Origin: Hawksworthiomyces lignivorus
Taxonomy: Eukaryota > Ascomycota > Sordariomycetes > Ophiostomatales > Ophiostomataceae
Direction of reading: 5' to 3'
Assembly: GCA_002917075.1 (NCBI GenBank)
Contig: NTMA01000017.1
Coordinates: 6,589-70,588, forward strand
Length of the DNA stretch: 64,000 nucleotides
Made by a program: the position numbers and the translations under genes. A model generated the notes under the pieces. The model was not told the DNA's origin. It saw nothing but the letters and a program-made list of their open reading frames with translations, and ran no database searches. This document shows positions 35,875-46,726 of this stretch, one piece after another. Every line of letters starts with the position of its first letter. Positions within the stretch are counted from its first letter, which is position 1.

Positions 35875-38593
35875 CTACTTCCGCGGGGTTGCTGAACCAA
35901 AAAAAAAGTCAATGTCAGTGGTCATTTTCTCTCTTTTCTGAAGCGGAGGAGTTGAGGGGGGGGGGGGGGGGGGGGGGGGGGGGTAATGTGTCTTCTCGGC
36001 GTCACCGGACCAAACTCACCATTCACCATCTGGCGCTGCTTGTTGAGCCAGCTCTTGGGCATGTCCTGGCGGCGCTGCAGCACGACGTGGTTGCTCTGCA
36101 GGCGGCTGGTCAGGTCGTACCAGGCGGTGGCGATCATGGCGTTCTCGCGCTGCAGGTTGCGGATGACCTGCTCGTTGGCGGCGCGCTGCGCCGCGTAGGC
36201 CGCGGTCAGGGCGCTGTTGCTGCCGCCGCTGCCGCCCGCACCAGCGGCACCAGCGCCGCCGGCAGCGGCCTCGGCGGCCTTGAGCTTGCGCCGCAGCTCG
36301 AACTGCTCCTGCTCGACGGTGTCGTATTGCTGGGGAATTTCGCAGCTGCGTTAGCGTCGTAAACTCATACTAAGGGGGGGTTCTTTTTCTGGCTTACCTT
36401 TTTCAGCTGCTTCATGGCCGTGCGCAGCTTCTCGTTCTTCTCGTTGGCCTTGCGCAGCTGCTCCTCGACGCCGCCGCCGGCGGCCGTCGGCGACTTGGGC
36501 TGTTTTTCCGCGGCGGCTGGGGGCGGGGGGGCGTCGTCCTTGGGCGAGGGCGGCAGGGGCCGCTGGCCGAGCGTCTTGCGCAGCTCCTCCTTGGAGACGA
36601 GGGCGTCGATGAGCTGCTTCTGCTGCTGCTCGCTGCTGAGCTGCAGGGTGCGGAAGTCCTTGCGCAGGGACTCGAGCTCCTTCTTGAGCGACTCGGAGAT
36701 GAGGCCGTCGGCGGCCTGCAGGGCCTCGGGCCCAGCAGTACCCCGGTCGGCGGACCCGGCGCTGCCGGCGCGCAGGCGCAGCAGCTCGCGGTGGCGGTCG
36801 GCGACCTGGTTCTCGAGCTCGCGCGTGACCGTCTTGTAGCGGTCGAGCTCGGCGGCGGTGTCGCGCAGGCGGCGCTGGGCCTCGAGCAGGGGCGGGGTGC
36901 CCTCGCCGGCGGCGCCGGCGGCGACGGCCTGGACCTGAGCCTCGAGCAGCGTGTGCTTCTCAAAGAGGTCGCTGTACTTTTGGCGGGCGAGGTCCTCCTT
37001 GGCGCGGGCGGCCTCGAGGTCGGCGCGCAGGCGGTCGTTCTCGGAGCCGACGCTGACGTTGCTGCGCAGCAGGCTGTTCTCGGCGCGCAGCCGCGCAATC
37101 TCGCCCGCGTACGCCGCGGCGGCGGCCGGGTCGGCCGTGTGCTGCAGCTCCTCCTCGAGGCTGAAGGCGCCGGCGCCGGCCGAAGTCAGGACGCCGCTCC
37201 CCGGCCCACCCGGGCTGCCCGGCAGCGCGGCGCCGGTGCCCTGCAGCAGCTGCTGCTCGAGCTCGGCGATGCGGGCCTCGCTCAGCTGCGTCTGGTCGCG
37301 CAGGCTCTCGAGCTGGACGTGGGCGGCGTACAGGTCGCCCTCGAGGGCGGCCTTCTGGATGCGGTGCTCCTCGATCTGCTGCTCCAGGCCCGAGACCATC
37401 TCGCGGAAGCGCTCAATGGTGGCCTGCTGCTGCTGCCCGCGGCGCTGCAGCGCGTCCAGCTCCTTGAGCGCCTCCTTGCTCTGGCCCAGCTCGTACAGGG
37501 CGTTCTGCAGGTCCGTCTCCAGGCCGCGCTGGGCCTCGAGCTTCTGCTTGTAGCGGTCGACCGTGTTGGCCTTCTTGCTCAGCTCCTCGTTGGCGTGGCG
37601 CAGCTCCTGCGTCTGGTCCTGCAGCTGCTCGACCAGCGCCGCCTTGCGCGCCAGCTGCGCGTTCTCCTGGGCCAGCCGCTGCTTGGCCTGGCGGTCGTCC
37701 TCGGCCTGGCCCTCCTGGCTGCTGATCAGGTCGTCCTGCTCGCGCAGCTTCTCCTGCAGGTCGCGCACCAGCTGCGACTCGCTGGCGCCGTGCTTCTGGC
37801 GCTCCAGGTCCAGCTCCCGCTCCTTGCGCTCCAGGTCGTCCTTGATCTGCTCGTACGAGATCTGCAGGTGCTCCAGCCGGGTGTTGGAGTCGGCCAGCCG
37901 CTTGCTCAGGCGGTCGTAGTCGGCCGCCAGCGTCGCCAGCTGCGCCTCGGCCACCAGGCCCGGGTCCAGGGAGCCCGATGGGTCGTCCAGGCCGGCGTCG
38001 GCGCCGCTGTCGGCCAGCCGCTGGCGCTCCTCGTCCTTCCGCTGCAGGATGGTCATGATCTCGGCCTGCTCGCTGTGGGTCAGGTTTTTCCGCATGATCG
38101 GGATGTACTTGGTGTTGTGCTCGCCGAGCATCGCAGCTGTGACGAAGAGGGACAAAAGCTGAGCAAGTTAGCCGGTGAAAGAAAGGGGAAAAACTAAGGC
38201 AAGCTAAAAGACGAATCAATCAAAGCAGCAGTGGTGCCCTACCTGTGCGATGCCCTCGGCGTTGAGGTTGTCGGAGATGGAGCGGACATCGACGGTCCGG
38301 GGAAGGAACTCGATGGCACCGCTGGTGTCCTTGTGGATGATGTACTTGGTCAGGGCCTTGAAGACGGACTGGATGTTGCGCTTGTTGGTCAGCCAGGAAG
38401 ACGAGCCGGTGTTCTGCTCGAGCTCGGACGGGTCGTAGTCCGGGTCGAAGTCGTGCAGCATCTGGGCAAAGACGTGGCCGTCGGCGAGGGCCTCGAGGCG
38501 GTCGACCTTGCGGTCGAGGACAAAGGTGTTGACCCAGGTCAGCAGCGCGGCCTGGCCGGCCCGGCTGACGGGCTGCTGCTGCTGCTGTGGCAT
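35875..38593 (-). CDS. HOOK family dynein-cargo adaptor
   Basis: Exons on -: 38593-38243, 38158-36398, 36329-36020 and 35891-35875, giving 2,439 nt and 812 residues. The second exon begins after a GCTAAC/CTCAG acceptor, which restores GIAQ/LLSLFVTAAMLGEHN with phase intact. Residues about 10-150 form the Hook-type calponin-homology fold (LLTWVNTF, FAQMLHDFDPDY), followed by a helix needed for dynein binding in Hook proteins. Residues about 160-720 are nearly continuous coiled coil rich in Gln/Glu/Leu. The last part (WLNKQRQMVN) and the 17-nt final exon (ATPRK) close the protein. Fungal HookA links dynein-dynactin to early endosomes through an FHIP-FTS complex; that role is by homology. The 128-nt last intron carries a 28-base G run on the + strand (C in the transcript). 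Confidence 0.92.
35956..35983. repeat. G28 homopolymer inside the last HOOK intron
   Basis: Twenty-eight consecutive G on the + strand, which is C28 in the HOOK pre-mRNA. It lies in the intron 36019-35892, 36 nt after the donor. Likely length-variable; also a probable sequencing or assembly weak point. Confidence 0.9.
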
Positions 38594-40676
38594 GGTGCCG
38601 GTTGTGCGGAAGTGACGAGAAGGAGAACGAACGGAAGAGAGAGTATCAGGGAGAGCGGGGCAAGAACAGAAGTCGAATGTGGAGATCTCGAACGCTGGGC
38701 GATAGTGGCCCAGAAGGCCAACGCGCGAGTCGAGTTCGAGAGGGCGAATGTGTGGACTGAGAGGGGAGAGTCGTAGGGAGGTGAAAAAAAGAGACTGCTT
38801 GATGCTCGAAATGGAATCGATCAGTCGATGGAGAATGGAAAAGCCGGAACCTGAAACCCAAAATCTAGAAAGGCTAGCTGGCAAGAAAAAACATTTCAAC
38901 AGGCGCTTTCAAACGAAGGAATTCCATCCGAAGACAAGAAGAGACGAGAAGAATGAAAAGATTGTGCTGTCTTGCAGAGTCGACTGCCAGAGGCGTGTGG
39001 ATCGTCGTTTGGATTGGCGGCAGCGTGTTCTTCGTGTTTCATTTGCTGCCCGTCGGCCAAAGGATGACAGTCCAAAGGGCCAAGTCCCTTTAGAGAGGGG
39101 AAGAAACGGGAGAAGAAGAAGAAAAGCAGGGCAGCAATAGAAGACAGAGAAACGTAGTAAAACAGCAGGACAGCAAGAAAAGTAGAAAAATCAGAAAAGC
39201 AGAAACGAAGGAGAAACGAAGCTTCGATTGGGAATCCTTATGCATAACGGAAGATGCCAGCAGGGAGGCACGTGTTAGCGCGACTAGCACTCTTTCCCGC
39301 TGAGGCTCTAGGGCATAAAGTGACACAGCCAAGCCCCTGGGATCGTCACTATTTAGCACTATGGCACTCTAATATATTTCTCTAGTATGTCTAATACGTC
39401 TGATGTGTTTCTTAATGTACTGTACCTAAGTAAATTAAGCAGCTGTCCGTTCCGAGCTACAAACGGGACAAATACCGACTACAGCACGCCTAGCGAGCTG
39501 CACTTCATATAACGGTTAACCGTCGACGATTAGCGACAGCACACCTGCAGCCGGCCCAGGCCACCACTCGCTGCAGCCAGCCGGCTCGTGCATGAATTTG
39601 TGCCTCATTAGCCCCGCCAGCCGTGTGTCAAACAGCTGCGACTAAATGGGGGTTCGTGTTTCCGATTTGACCTTAGTATCGCCATTTATTCTGTGTCGGA
39701 TTGTCAGCGAAGCAACCCTTTTCGTACGCAGTATTATTACGTGGAACGAGTAATACGGGTACGTCGTGGGCATCATGGTTCACTGTCGCCGAAGCATGAA
39801 CCGTCTCTGCCAAAGTTGAGGAGGAAGAAACAGAAAATGATAGTCATACAATAAATGATATCAGACAGAACGTTGACAGTAATTTACGATGTACGAGGAG
39901 TCGTAGTCTACAAGGGACGCATGCTCCTCTTCCCGTCCCTTCTCCTCCCGCCAGGTTACATTTTGCAGAAGGCCTTCTCCACTGACCAGGATTCTGGCGA
40001 GATGAGAAGGGTTGAGAAGGGTTAAGAAAGGATGACGGAAAGTAGCAGCGTGCGGAGACGGTGCGATACGAAAGAACTTATTAGGGAAAGTCAAAAGAGA
40101 TATCGAATTGTCTACTCCGTACGATGGACGTGCTTCTCGAAAGGGCATCGTGCCCGTGTGTTTCTCCAGACAAGTCTAGAGTGCGGAGGATTCTGCGTAA
40201 ATGAGACTGATAGGAATAGCGGAGAGAAAGTGCTCATCTCAATAACGATATCTTGCAAATCCTTTCCAATATCAAATCAGTAACGCACGGAACAAATAAG
40301 TGAACGAATGTCTTTTGTCTTGGTATTTCTATTTTTTTTTCTTCTTTGTGTGTTATGCGTGTTTTTTTTCTCTATTTTTGCACCTTTTTTTGACATCTCA
40401 AAATGATTGTCATCTCACTGTAGATGAGCCTTGGATGTCTGATACGGAACACAGCGCAGCGCAGCATGAAAAGCACACGCCCATACAAGAATGGTATCAA
40501 TTAAACAATAAAATCAAGAGTGTCCCGTCCGTCGTCTGGCCAGCAGTATGTCGTGTAATCTGCTTGCCTGCCTGCTGGCATCGATGTCGAATTATATCGT
40601 AATATTTTCTCTCCTTCCCCCTCGCCTTCACTCCTCCTACTCTTCTGCCTTTTTCGTTGCTCATTCGTGCTTCTCA
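38594..40676. other. Intergenic spacer upstream of HOOK
   Basis: No supportable gene. The first 300-600 bases hold the HOOK promoter and leader, with CT-rich stretches when read on -. The rest is mixed sequence with a T-rich patch at 40328-40391 close to the 3' side of the inhibitor gene. Confidence 0.5.
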
Positions 40677-41069
40677 CTACACCGACACCACCTTGTCCTC
40701 CTCGATCAGTGCGTTGTACTGGTTGCCCATCGACTGGACGCTCTGAAGCACCTTCTCGCCGGCCGTTGCCGCAAAGCCCCTTGTTGCGCTGGTCAGCACG
40801 CCCCGCTCTATAGCCAGGCCAATGGCCGGGGTCGGAGAAGAAGAAAAAGGAAAAAGAGGAGAGACAAGACGACGAGGAGCAACTTACTTGATCAGATTGT
40901 ACTCGTGCGTGATGACACCGCCCGCCTTCACGATGGCGTCCTTGGCCTGGTTCACCACCCAGTCGGGCGTGCTGCTCTCGTAGGTGACGATCACCTGCTT
41001 CCGCTGGTCGACGGCGACGGCGCTCGCGACGAGCGTCAGGACGGCGACGAAAAGTGCGAATGCCTTCAT
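40677..41069 (-). CDS. Secreted peptidase inhibitor I9-type protein
   Basis: Exons 41069-40888 and 40779-40677 give 94 residues. The frame demands an AAG acceptor: it yields NLIKGFAATAGEKVL, the expected I9/propeptide-inhibitor core, whereas the CAG 9 nt upstream would not. A CTGAC branch site lies just before. Residues 1-20 are a clear signal peptide (AFALFVAVLTLVASAVAV), so the mature protein has about 74 residues. That is the size of yeast Pbi2, a proteinase B inhibitor, but Pbi2 lacks a signal peptide. Fold features are QVIVTYESSTPDWVV, GGVITHEYNL and NALIEEDKVVSV. The family binds subtilisin-like proteases as a free-standing propeptide. Secretion suggests it acts on extracellular or vacuolar subtilases; the target is unknown. 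Confidence 0.88.
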
Positions 41070-41932
41070 GATTGTTTGTGAGTTGGGCTGAGAAGAGAAC
41101 TGTTGGGCAGTGTGCGTAACGATAGTCTTCGCAGAAAGAAAAATGATTGCGTCCGAATATAAGACTCTGTTTGAGTGTGCTATTGGTGGTTCTCGAAGAA
41201 GTCGGCAGTGCTGCTTTCGTCGGTATTGGGAGAGAGAGTGTGTGATGGTACAAGATTGCGAAGAGTCGGGTTGACTGATGACGACTTGCTTTTCAAAGAA
41301 GGCAGAAGCATTCCACTCGCTCTGGTCGCTTCCCCGGCCCCTCCGCCTTTCACTGCAAGCGGCATCACTAGCGAGTTAGCCAATCGCTGGCGCTGCTACA
41401 AAGTAGAAACTACTGACACAGACCACTCGCCACTTGGCAAGCACTTGGCGCCACTTGATAGACTACCTACCGCATTCTGAAATTTTTAAATGAAACCACG
41501 TGCCTTCCACGCTGTGTCAGTGGCTTTATATAAGCAAAAAAGGAATCCACAAACGAAGCATACAAGTACTCGAACAGAAGCGCGCACGCAGGCAGCGCAG
41601 CAAAGGAAAGCTCCTGCTTCAGGTCTTCGGGTTCTCTTCTGCAGGTCCCAGCTAGAACTTATTGCAGACACCGCTCAGCGTAAGATTGTGGGGGAATTCA
41701 TTGACGATGATGGGCTCCTAGGTGTTAGCCAGCTCGCCTGACATCAGGAAACCGTACTTTGACCGGCGCCAAGTGGAGAAATCAGTACGATAGTGGGCGA
41801 GGGACCTGAAAAGAGGCTTTACATAGATGCCAGCAATAACAAGAGAGGAGAGAGGGCCCCGTAATTCAAAAAGCGCGTCTATACTCTAGCTGTCAAACGT
41901 TGTAATGCGAGGAGCCTCTCTGACAGCCGTAT
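41070..41932. other. Upstream region of the I9 inhibitor gene
   Basis: No gene seen. Several CACTTGG copies lie at 41431-41457. An inverted pair is formed by CACTTGGCGCC at 41442-41452 and its reverse complement at 41765-41775. The right end is the 3' region of the phosphoesterase. Confidence 0.5.
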
Positions 41933-42751
41933 CTATGTCTCCAGAACTTTTTCGATATCATATCCCGCTGCCTGCTGGAAGTATCCCTTCTGGTTAGTGA
42001 CCAGTCTCAATGGACTGGCATTGCCGTCCCTCTCGACCAGAAAGTCGCAGTTGTAGTGCGTATGTCCAAATGCCCACACCTTGACTTTGGGAGCCTGGAA
42101 GCATGCTTCCCCGGACAAGTCTGTCGAGAAGCCGCTCGTGATAGGGCTGTTGAGGTGCCTGGCTTCAATTGCCCGAGGGTCTTTTGACGGGCTCCAGTGG
42201 GTGCATATGACGATCGAGTGCACGTCCGGAAGCTGCTCCAGCTCCTTGACCTTGTCATTGAGCCAAGCCAGGTCGCGCTTGTGGGCATCGTTGTGTGTCG
42301 CGACGGTCCAGTTATCGTCTTGGTAAAAGTCGTTGATCCCCATGCTCACACGCTCTGTGTTCTCTGGGGGCACAAAGGAGAAGAGACTGCAGCCCAGGAT
42401 GGCCGTGCTTGGTTTGTCTGGCAGCCGGTACACGCCGCGGTCGAGAAGCACAAACTCGCCGAGCTTGTGCTCCTTTTTTCTCTGCGCGCGCAGGTCTTCT
42501 TCAAGCGACCTGAGGCTGCCAAGCGTGGCGTCCCAGGTGGAATGGTAGGTATCGTGGTTTCCGGGGACGAAGAGCACGGCTCGAAACTGGCGCAGCTGCC
42601 GCGTGAGAAACTCGGTCAGCTCGTCCTTATGATGCACAACGTTGCCAATATCGCCCAAGAGGGCGAGAACAGGGGCTCTTGGAGCGATTTCAAAATAGTC
42701 GTAGGATTTTGTGGCCTCCAGGTGAAGGTCAGATACGAATTGGACGGCCAT
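41933..42751 (-). CDS. Calcineurin-like metallophosphoesterase
   Basis: Single exon, 272 residues, starting MAVQFVSDLHLE. All five metal-site blocks of the family are present in order: SDLHLE (Asp-x-His, residues 7-12), LLGDIGN, VPGNHDTYH, CTHWSP and FGHTHYN. The residues that bind the two metals are therefore intact. The family hydrolyses phosphomonoesters or diesters using Mn/Fe/Zn. This branch is a common fungal group of small Ser/Thr-phosphatase-superfamily proteins with unknown substrate. No signal peptide or membrane segment, so cytosolic. It lies between the I9 gene and the coiled-coil gene on the same strand, with over 700 bp on either side, so it is an independent transcript. Confidence 0.93.
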   Translation of the reverse strand: MAVQFVSDLHLEATKSYDYFEIAPRAPVLALLGDIGNVVHHKDELTEFLTRQLRQFRAVLFVPGNHDTYHSTWDATLGSLRSLEEDLRAQRKKEHKLGEFVLLDRGVYRLPDKPSTAILGCSLFSFVPPENTERVSMGINDFYQDDNWTVATHNDAHKRDLAWLNDKVKELEQLPDVHSIVICTHWSPSKDPRAIEARHLNSPITSGFSTDLSGEACFQAPKVKVWAFGHTHYNCDFLVERDGNASPLRLVTNQKGYFQQAAGYDIEKVLET

Positions 42752-43461
42752 GGTATTGAAGGCTTACCCAGTCCTGTCCTGCACGATGGGAGCTGTCGAG
42801 AGCTGCCTCTTTGCAGCGGGGAGAAAAAATCGGGGCAGGTGAGATCTTGGCATCTTACTGGCCTGTGTGCTTTTGTCTGTGGGTTGCAGCGGATCTGATA
42901 TTTCTAGAGAGAGGGCGTCGAAGTAAGTAAATTATCACAAGTAATTCACCGTGGTTGCGATTTGCTGTTTTACCACAAACGCAAATGCGTCACTTCCCTT
43001 TTATAATACAAGCAGACAAGGCACTCATGGCGGAGATACTAGATCACTAACATATTCCACTCAGCCGCCTTCCGCCCCTCTAACAGTTGCTTCATAGGAC
43101 TAGTACTGTAGGACTAAAACGCCAACGGGTCCTATATTTGCGCAGTCTTTGAGCAGTTTGCACAGGGATGGATACTATCACTCACAAGCCGACAGGCTTG
43201 TTGCAATACGGTGCACTTATCTCTGCGGCTTAAAGAACCAAGTTCAATGAGTCACCCGGTTTCGATCTCTCTGCTTCCTTGCCTACGAGAAAAGCTTGCG
43301 AGCATGGACGACTGCTTGTGACTGTAAATATGAATTCCAATGTAATCCACAAGAGGGTGTTATAAAGTGCATTGTGACCAAAAAAATAAACATATGCCCG
43401 CTGCGCCGTAAAAAAAAATGCTGCCCATGATACGACGGAGACAATCGGTAGGACCGCCTCC
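42752..43461. other. Intergenic spacer
   Basis: Promoter side of the phosphoesterase and 3' side of the coiled-coil gene. No gene, RNA or repeat recognised. Confidence 0.55.
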
Positions 43462-44802
43462 CTATGCCTTTGCGGCCCGCTCGCTGTCGTTGTCGCCGCC
43501 CCAGATGTCCTTGCTCTCCTGCTCGACCGCCCGCATGGCCCCGGCGACGTCCTCCAGCTTGGCCACCACGTCCAGCACGCCCTGGCTGACGCGCTGGAAG
43601 TAGCGGTCGTTGGCCTCGCGCCGCTTGCGCGCCAGCAGGATGTCGACCTGCGTCTCTTCCTCTTCCTGCCGGACCCCGAGCCGGTAGGGGTAGTCTGCAT
43701 TGCTTCCCAGATCCGCAGAGGCTCCTCCAGCCCCGACACCGCCACCAGCGGCGCCGCCGCCGCTGCTTTCGCCGGCCTTGGCGCCGCCTGCGAGCGAGCC
43801 CGCCGCACCCGCGTCGTCGCGTCCAGAGAGGGACGTGGCGGTGGTGGCGGTGGCGGCCTTGAGAAGGTTGTTCGCCGACGGCGGCTGGCCACCGTCGTTG
43901 CTGCTGCGGCCGTTATTGCTTGGATTGTTGTTGTTGTTGTTGTTCTTTTCGTCGCCGCCTCCGTCGCCGTCGCCGTCTTGTCTGCTGCCGTCGTCCACGC
44001 CGCCGCCGAAGCCGTCCTCGGCCTCGCTGCGCGCCCACGCCTGCGCCAGCGCGATCTGCGCCTGTCGCAGCGCCGCCAGCTTGTGGTCGTGATCTGGCCC
44101 GAACACCCGCGTGCCCTCGGACGCCGACAGCTCCACCTCCTCCAGCGTCGCCTGCATCTCGGCCCACAGCGCGTCCGTGCGGTCCGTGCGGTCCGTCGCC
44201 CGCGTCGACTCCTGCCGCAGCGGGGCCAGCGGCAGCGAGAAGGCGGCGCCCGCGGCCCGCACGCCGCTGGTGCTGCCTGCAGACGTGGCACCTGCGGCAG
44301 CGGCGGGAGTACCGCTGCCACTACTGCCACCAACTCCTGGTGCTGCTGCTGCTGCTGCTGTCGATGCTGCCGTAGCCGCTCCACCGGCTTCGGGGACGAC
44401 ACTCATAGTTGGCCCTATATGGCTCGGCCCTCCTGCGTCCCCCCCACTGCCACCACCAGCCGTACCCGCGGTGACCACCTGGTGCAGCCGCGACGTCGTC
44501 CGCTGCAGCGCCAGCAGCGATGGCACGCCACCGCCGCCACTGCCGCTGCCACCGGCGGCTGTCATCACCGCTGCCGCGCTCGGGTTACCGCCTGTCGATG
44601 GCCCCGCTAGGCCGCTGATGTTGACGTTGCTGCTGCTGCTTCCGGCCGACCCTGCTGCCGTGCCGCCGCCGCCGCCGCCGCTGTTGTTGTCACCGCCGAC
44701 GCCAAGCGCCAGCGAGACATTGGACGCGGTGGGCGACGCATGGGCAAAGAGCGCAGGCGGCGGCTTCTGCTGTTTGAGCTTTCCTTTCGTCCACTGCGAC
44801 AT
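43462..44802 (-). CDS. Uncharacterised protein with two conserved-looking helical blocks
   Basis: Single exon, 446 residues, starting MSQWTKGKLKQQK. I do not recognise a named family with confidence. Most of the protein is low complexity (Gly, Ala, Ser and Asn runs). Two blocks look structured: about residues 215-262 (EVELSASEG, then GPDHDHKLAALRQAQIALAQAW) and about 385-440 (LLARKRREANDRYFQRVSQG, VVAKLEDVAGAMRAVEQESKDIW). Both are amphipathic and coiled-coil-like, as in small trafficking-complex subunits, but that is only a resemblance. A second long frame (43230-44402) on the same strand is a compositional shadow. The ATG is preceded by a T16 run in genomic +, which is A16 in the leader. 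Confidence 0.72.
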   Translation of the reverse strand: MSQWTKGKLKQQKPPPALFAHASPTASNVSLALGVGGDNNSGGGGGGTAAGSAGSSSSNVNISGLAGPSTGGNPSAAAVMTAAGGSGSGGGGVPSLLALQRTTSRLHQVVTAGTAGGGSGGDAGGPSHIGPTMSVVPEAGGAATAASTAAAAAAPGVGGSSGSGTPAAAAGATSAGSTSGVRAAGAAFSLPLAPLRQESTRATDRTDRTDALWAEMQATLEEVELSASEGTRVFGPDHDHKLAALRQAQIALAQAWARSEAEDGFGGGVDDGSRQDGDGDGGGDEKNNNNNNNPSNNGRSSNDGGQPPSANNLLKAATATTATSLSGRDDAGAAGSLAGGAKAGESSGGGAAGGGVGAGGASADLGSNADYPYRLGVRQEEEETQVDILLARKRREANDRYFQRVSQGVLDVVAKLEDVAGAMRAVEQESKDIWGGDNDSERAAKA

Positions 44803-45614
44803 GGCTGCTGCTACATTTTGCGGCGCCGCCTCTTTTTTTTTTTTTTTTGCTCTCTTGCGCGCCCGTTCAATGGGAAGGCTGCGTTGAGCTTCGGAGGGGA
44901 AGCTCTGGAAGCTATGACGCCTGACACCCTGCGTATGGAGTGGCAGGAAGAAATAACTGGGTCGTGATGACTAACCCAGTTCCAGCGACGTCCAAGTTTG
45001 GTGTAGCGCATTTCGACGGCTGGTTATCTTATCTCTGCCAGCTGCAGGCCGTCTGTGAGAACATTGGTGGGTCTTCTTCTGAATTTTTTTATCGTAGCCT
45101 GAGGCATCAGTTTGTTTTAGTGGAGCATCCTCTGACCTGAGTAGGGCGAGAAAACCCTACAAGCCAACCAGCCAGTGGTGCGTCCCATTCCTCTTTCCCC
45201 CCATCAATTTTTCGCCTGGCTCGACTAAAAAAAAAGTTCATCGAAATCTCGAAATCCGTCTCCTCTCCCGATTCTACTACTCCCCTCTCCATCAACAACC
45301 AGCCATCACAGCGATATCACAACACACGAATCGGTACGTTGCCTTCACCGCATACACAGAGTGATTGATTCTATCGAAGAGAGATAGAGACTAGATCGAT
45401 CTTCGTTGCGTTGTTTCTCCGTGGCTCCGTCCGTCTCAGTACTTAGTACTTTGCCCTGTCGACAGGATATTCTACGAGACACAACACTTCGACTCTCGGT
45501 TTCGGCTCAATCTCTCTCGGTTCAATCTGCTCCGGTCCCTTCCTCTCTGCACTGAACTGATGAATTGCATCGAATTCAACATCATCTAATATTGGTTCTG
45601 TTTTTATAGCAATC
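44803..45614. other. Divergent promoter region, coiled-coil gene / RPS23
   Basis: Contains the T16 run at 44833-44848 and, nearer RPS23, a CT-rich transcription-start-like zone at about 45180-45300. The inferred RPS23 leader intron follows. Confidence 0.6.
45334..45609 (+). other. Putative intron in the RPS23 5' leader
   Basis: A GTACGT donor at 45334 and a TTTTTATAG acceptor ending at 45609 place the ATG five bases into the next exon (CAATC then ATG). Leader introns of this kind are common in fungal ribosomal protein genes. Inferred from signals only. Confidence 0.5.
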
Positions 45615-46136
45615 ATGGGTAAAGGCAAGCCTCGTGGTCTTAACGCAGCGCGCAAGCTCCGCAACAACCGGCGGGAGCAGCGCTGGTCCGATCTCCAGTA
45701 CAAGAAGCGTGCTCTGGGTACCGCTTTCAAGTCCTCTCCCTTCGGTGGTTCTTCCCACGCCAAGGGCATCGTCCTCGAGAAGGTCGGTGTTGAGGCCAAG
45801 CAGCCTAACTCTGCTATCCGGAAGTGCGTGCGTGTGCAGCTCATCAAGAACGGCAAGAAGGTCACTGCTTTCGGTAAGTTTTACTCTTTTCCCTTTCCCC
45901 ATCAGTGGCAGACATCTCGAAACCGAATTCTTGTTCTAACAGCCCCGTGCTTGACAGTCCCCAATGACGGTTGCTTGAACTTCGTGGACGAGAACGACGA
46001 GGTCCTCCTGGCCGGTTTCGGTCGCAAGGGCAAGGCCAAGGGTGATATCCCCGGTGTGCGGTTCAAGGTCGTCAAGGTCTCTGGCGTCGGTCTGCTGGCC
46101 CTGTGGAAGGAGAAGAAGGAGAAGCCAAGATCGTAA
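45615..46136 (+). CDS. RPS23: 40S ribosomal protein S23 (uS12)
   Basis: Exons 45615-45873 and 45958-46136 give 145 residues, the exact length of eukaryotic S23. The intron has a GTAAGT donor and TTGACAG acceptor and divides a Val codon in TAF-VPNDGC. Hallmarks are [16 protein letters not shown], the decoding-centre loop [10 protein letters not shown] with Pro64 (hydroxylated in other eukaryotes by the Ofd1/Tpa1/OGFOD1 group), [16 protein letters not shown] and the C-terminal KEKKEKPRS. The protein sits at the small-subunit decoding centre and contributes to fidelity. Codon use is strongly biased (GTC, AAG, CGT), as expected for a highly expressed gene. A leader intron is likely. Confidence 0.97.
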   Translation: MGKGKPRGLNAARKLRNNRREQRWSDLQYKKRALGTAFKSSPFGGSSHAKGIVLEKVGVEAKQPNSAIRKCVRVQLIKNGKKVTAFGKFYSFPFPHQWQTSRNRILVLTAPCLTVPNDGCLNFVDENDEVLLAGFGRKGKAKGDIPGVRFKVVKVSGVGLLALWKEKKEKPRS

Positions 46137-46726
46137 GCGAAGCGCGGAAGCGAAAGGAGAAGACAGCGAGCGGGACGGTTACGGGCTGCGATAGAGAACG
46201 TGGGCGTGTGTGGAAGGAATTCTTATTACAACCTGCAAAAACTATGGGATAACGGTTACACACTACGAACGAAAAATTCAACGCGAAGAAGAGAGGATCA
46301 CATAATGGCTTTGGCAGGGATGGGCTGCAAGATATTAATGCAGCTCATGGTCGATTTTTTAAGCCTTGCCGCTTGACGGATGGGAAAATGTTGCATTTAT
46401 GTTTTTCCTTCCATGTCTGGGCAATTTGTTTTCAAAAGCACCTAAGGAGTCTTTCTGGTAGCCATGATCTTCATCAAAAAAACAATGTAAAAAATATCTT
46501 CTAATTGTTGTGTTTCCTTTTCGTGTCCGGGCTATGCACTGATGCCGTGGCTCTTCTTCTGTTAAGGGACCGAACATCATCGGCTCCTGGTTCTGCAGTA
46601 TGGCAGGTTTCGTATTCCAATTTGTGTTTGCACAAGGAGACTGTCTATTCTATGGCAGCTGTATTTTGTCTATAGGCTTACAGTACTATTACAAGAAAAT
46701 TGACAAGAAACGCACGTTTTCACCTC
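46137..46726. other. Convergent 3' intergenic region, RPS23 / COQ2
   Basis: Holds the 3' ends of both genes. No coding or RNA gene recognised. Confidence 0.6.

Noticed and set aside
36791..38197. 468-codon + strand frame across the HOOK gene
   Set aside because: Antisense shadow of the GC-rich HOOK coiled coil; the - strand frame has the HOOK domain, introns and stop in the right places.
43230..44402. 390-codon second frame on - overlapping the coiled-coil protein
   Set aside because: Arg/Thr/Pro-rich shadow frame with no plausible fold; the 446-residue frame has structured blocks.
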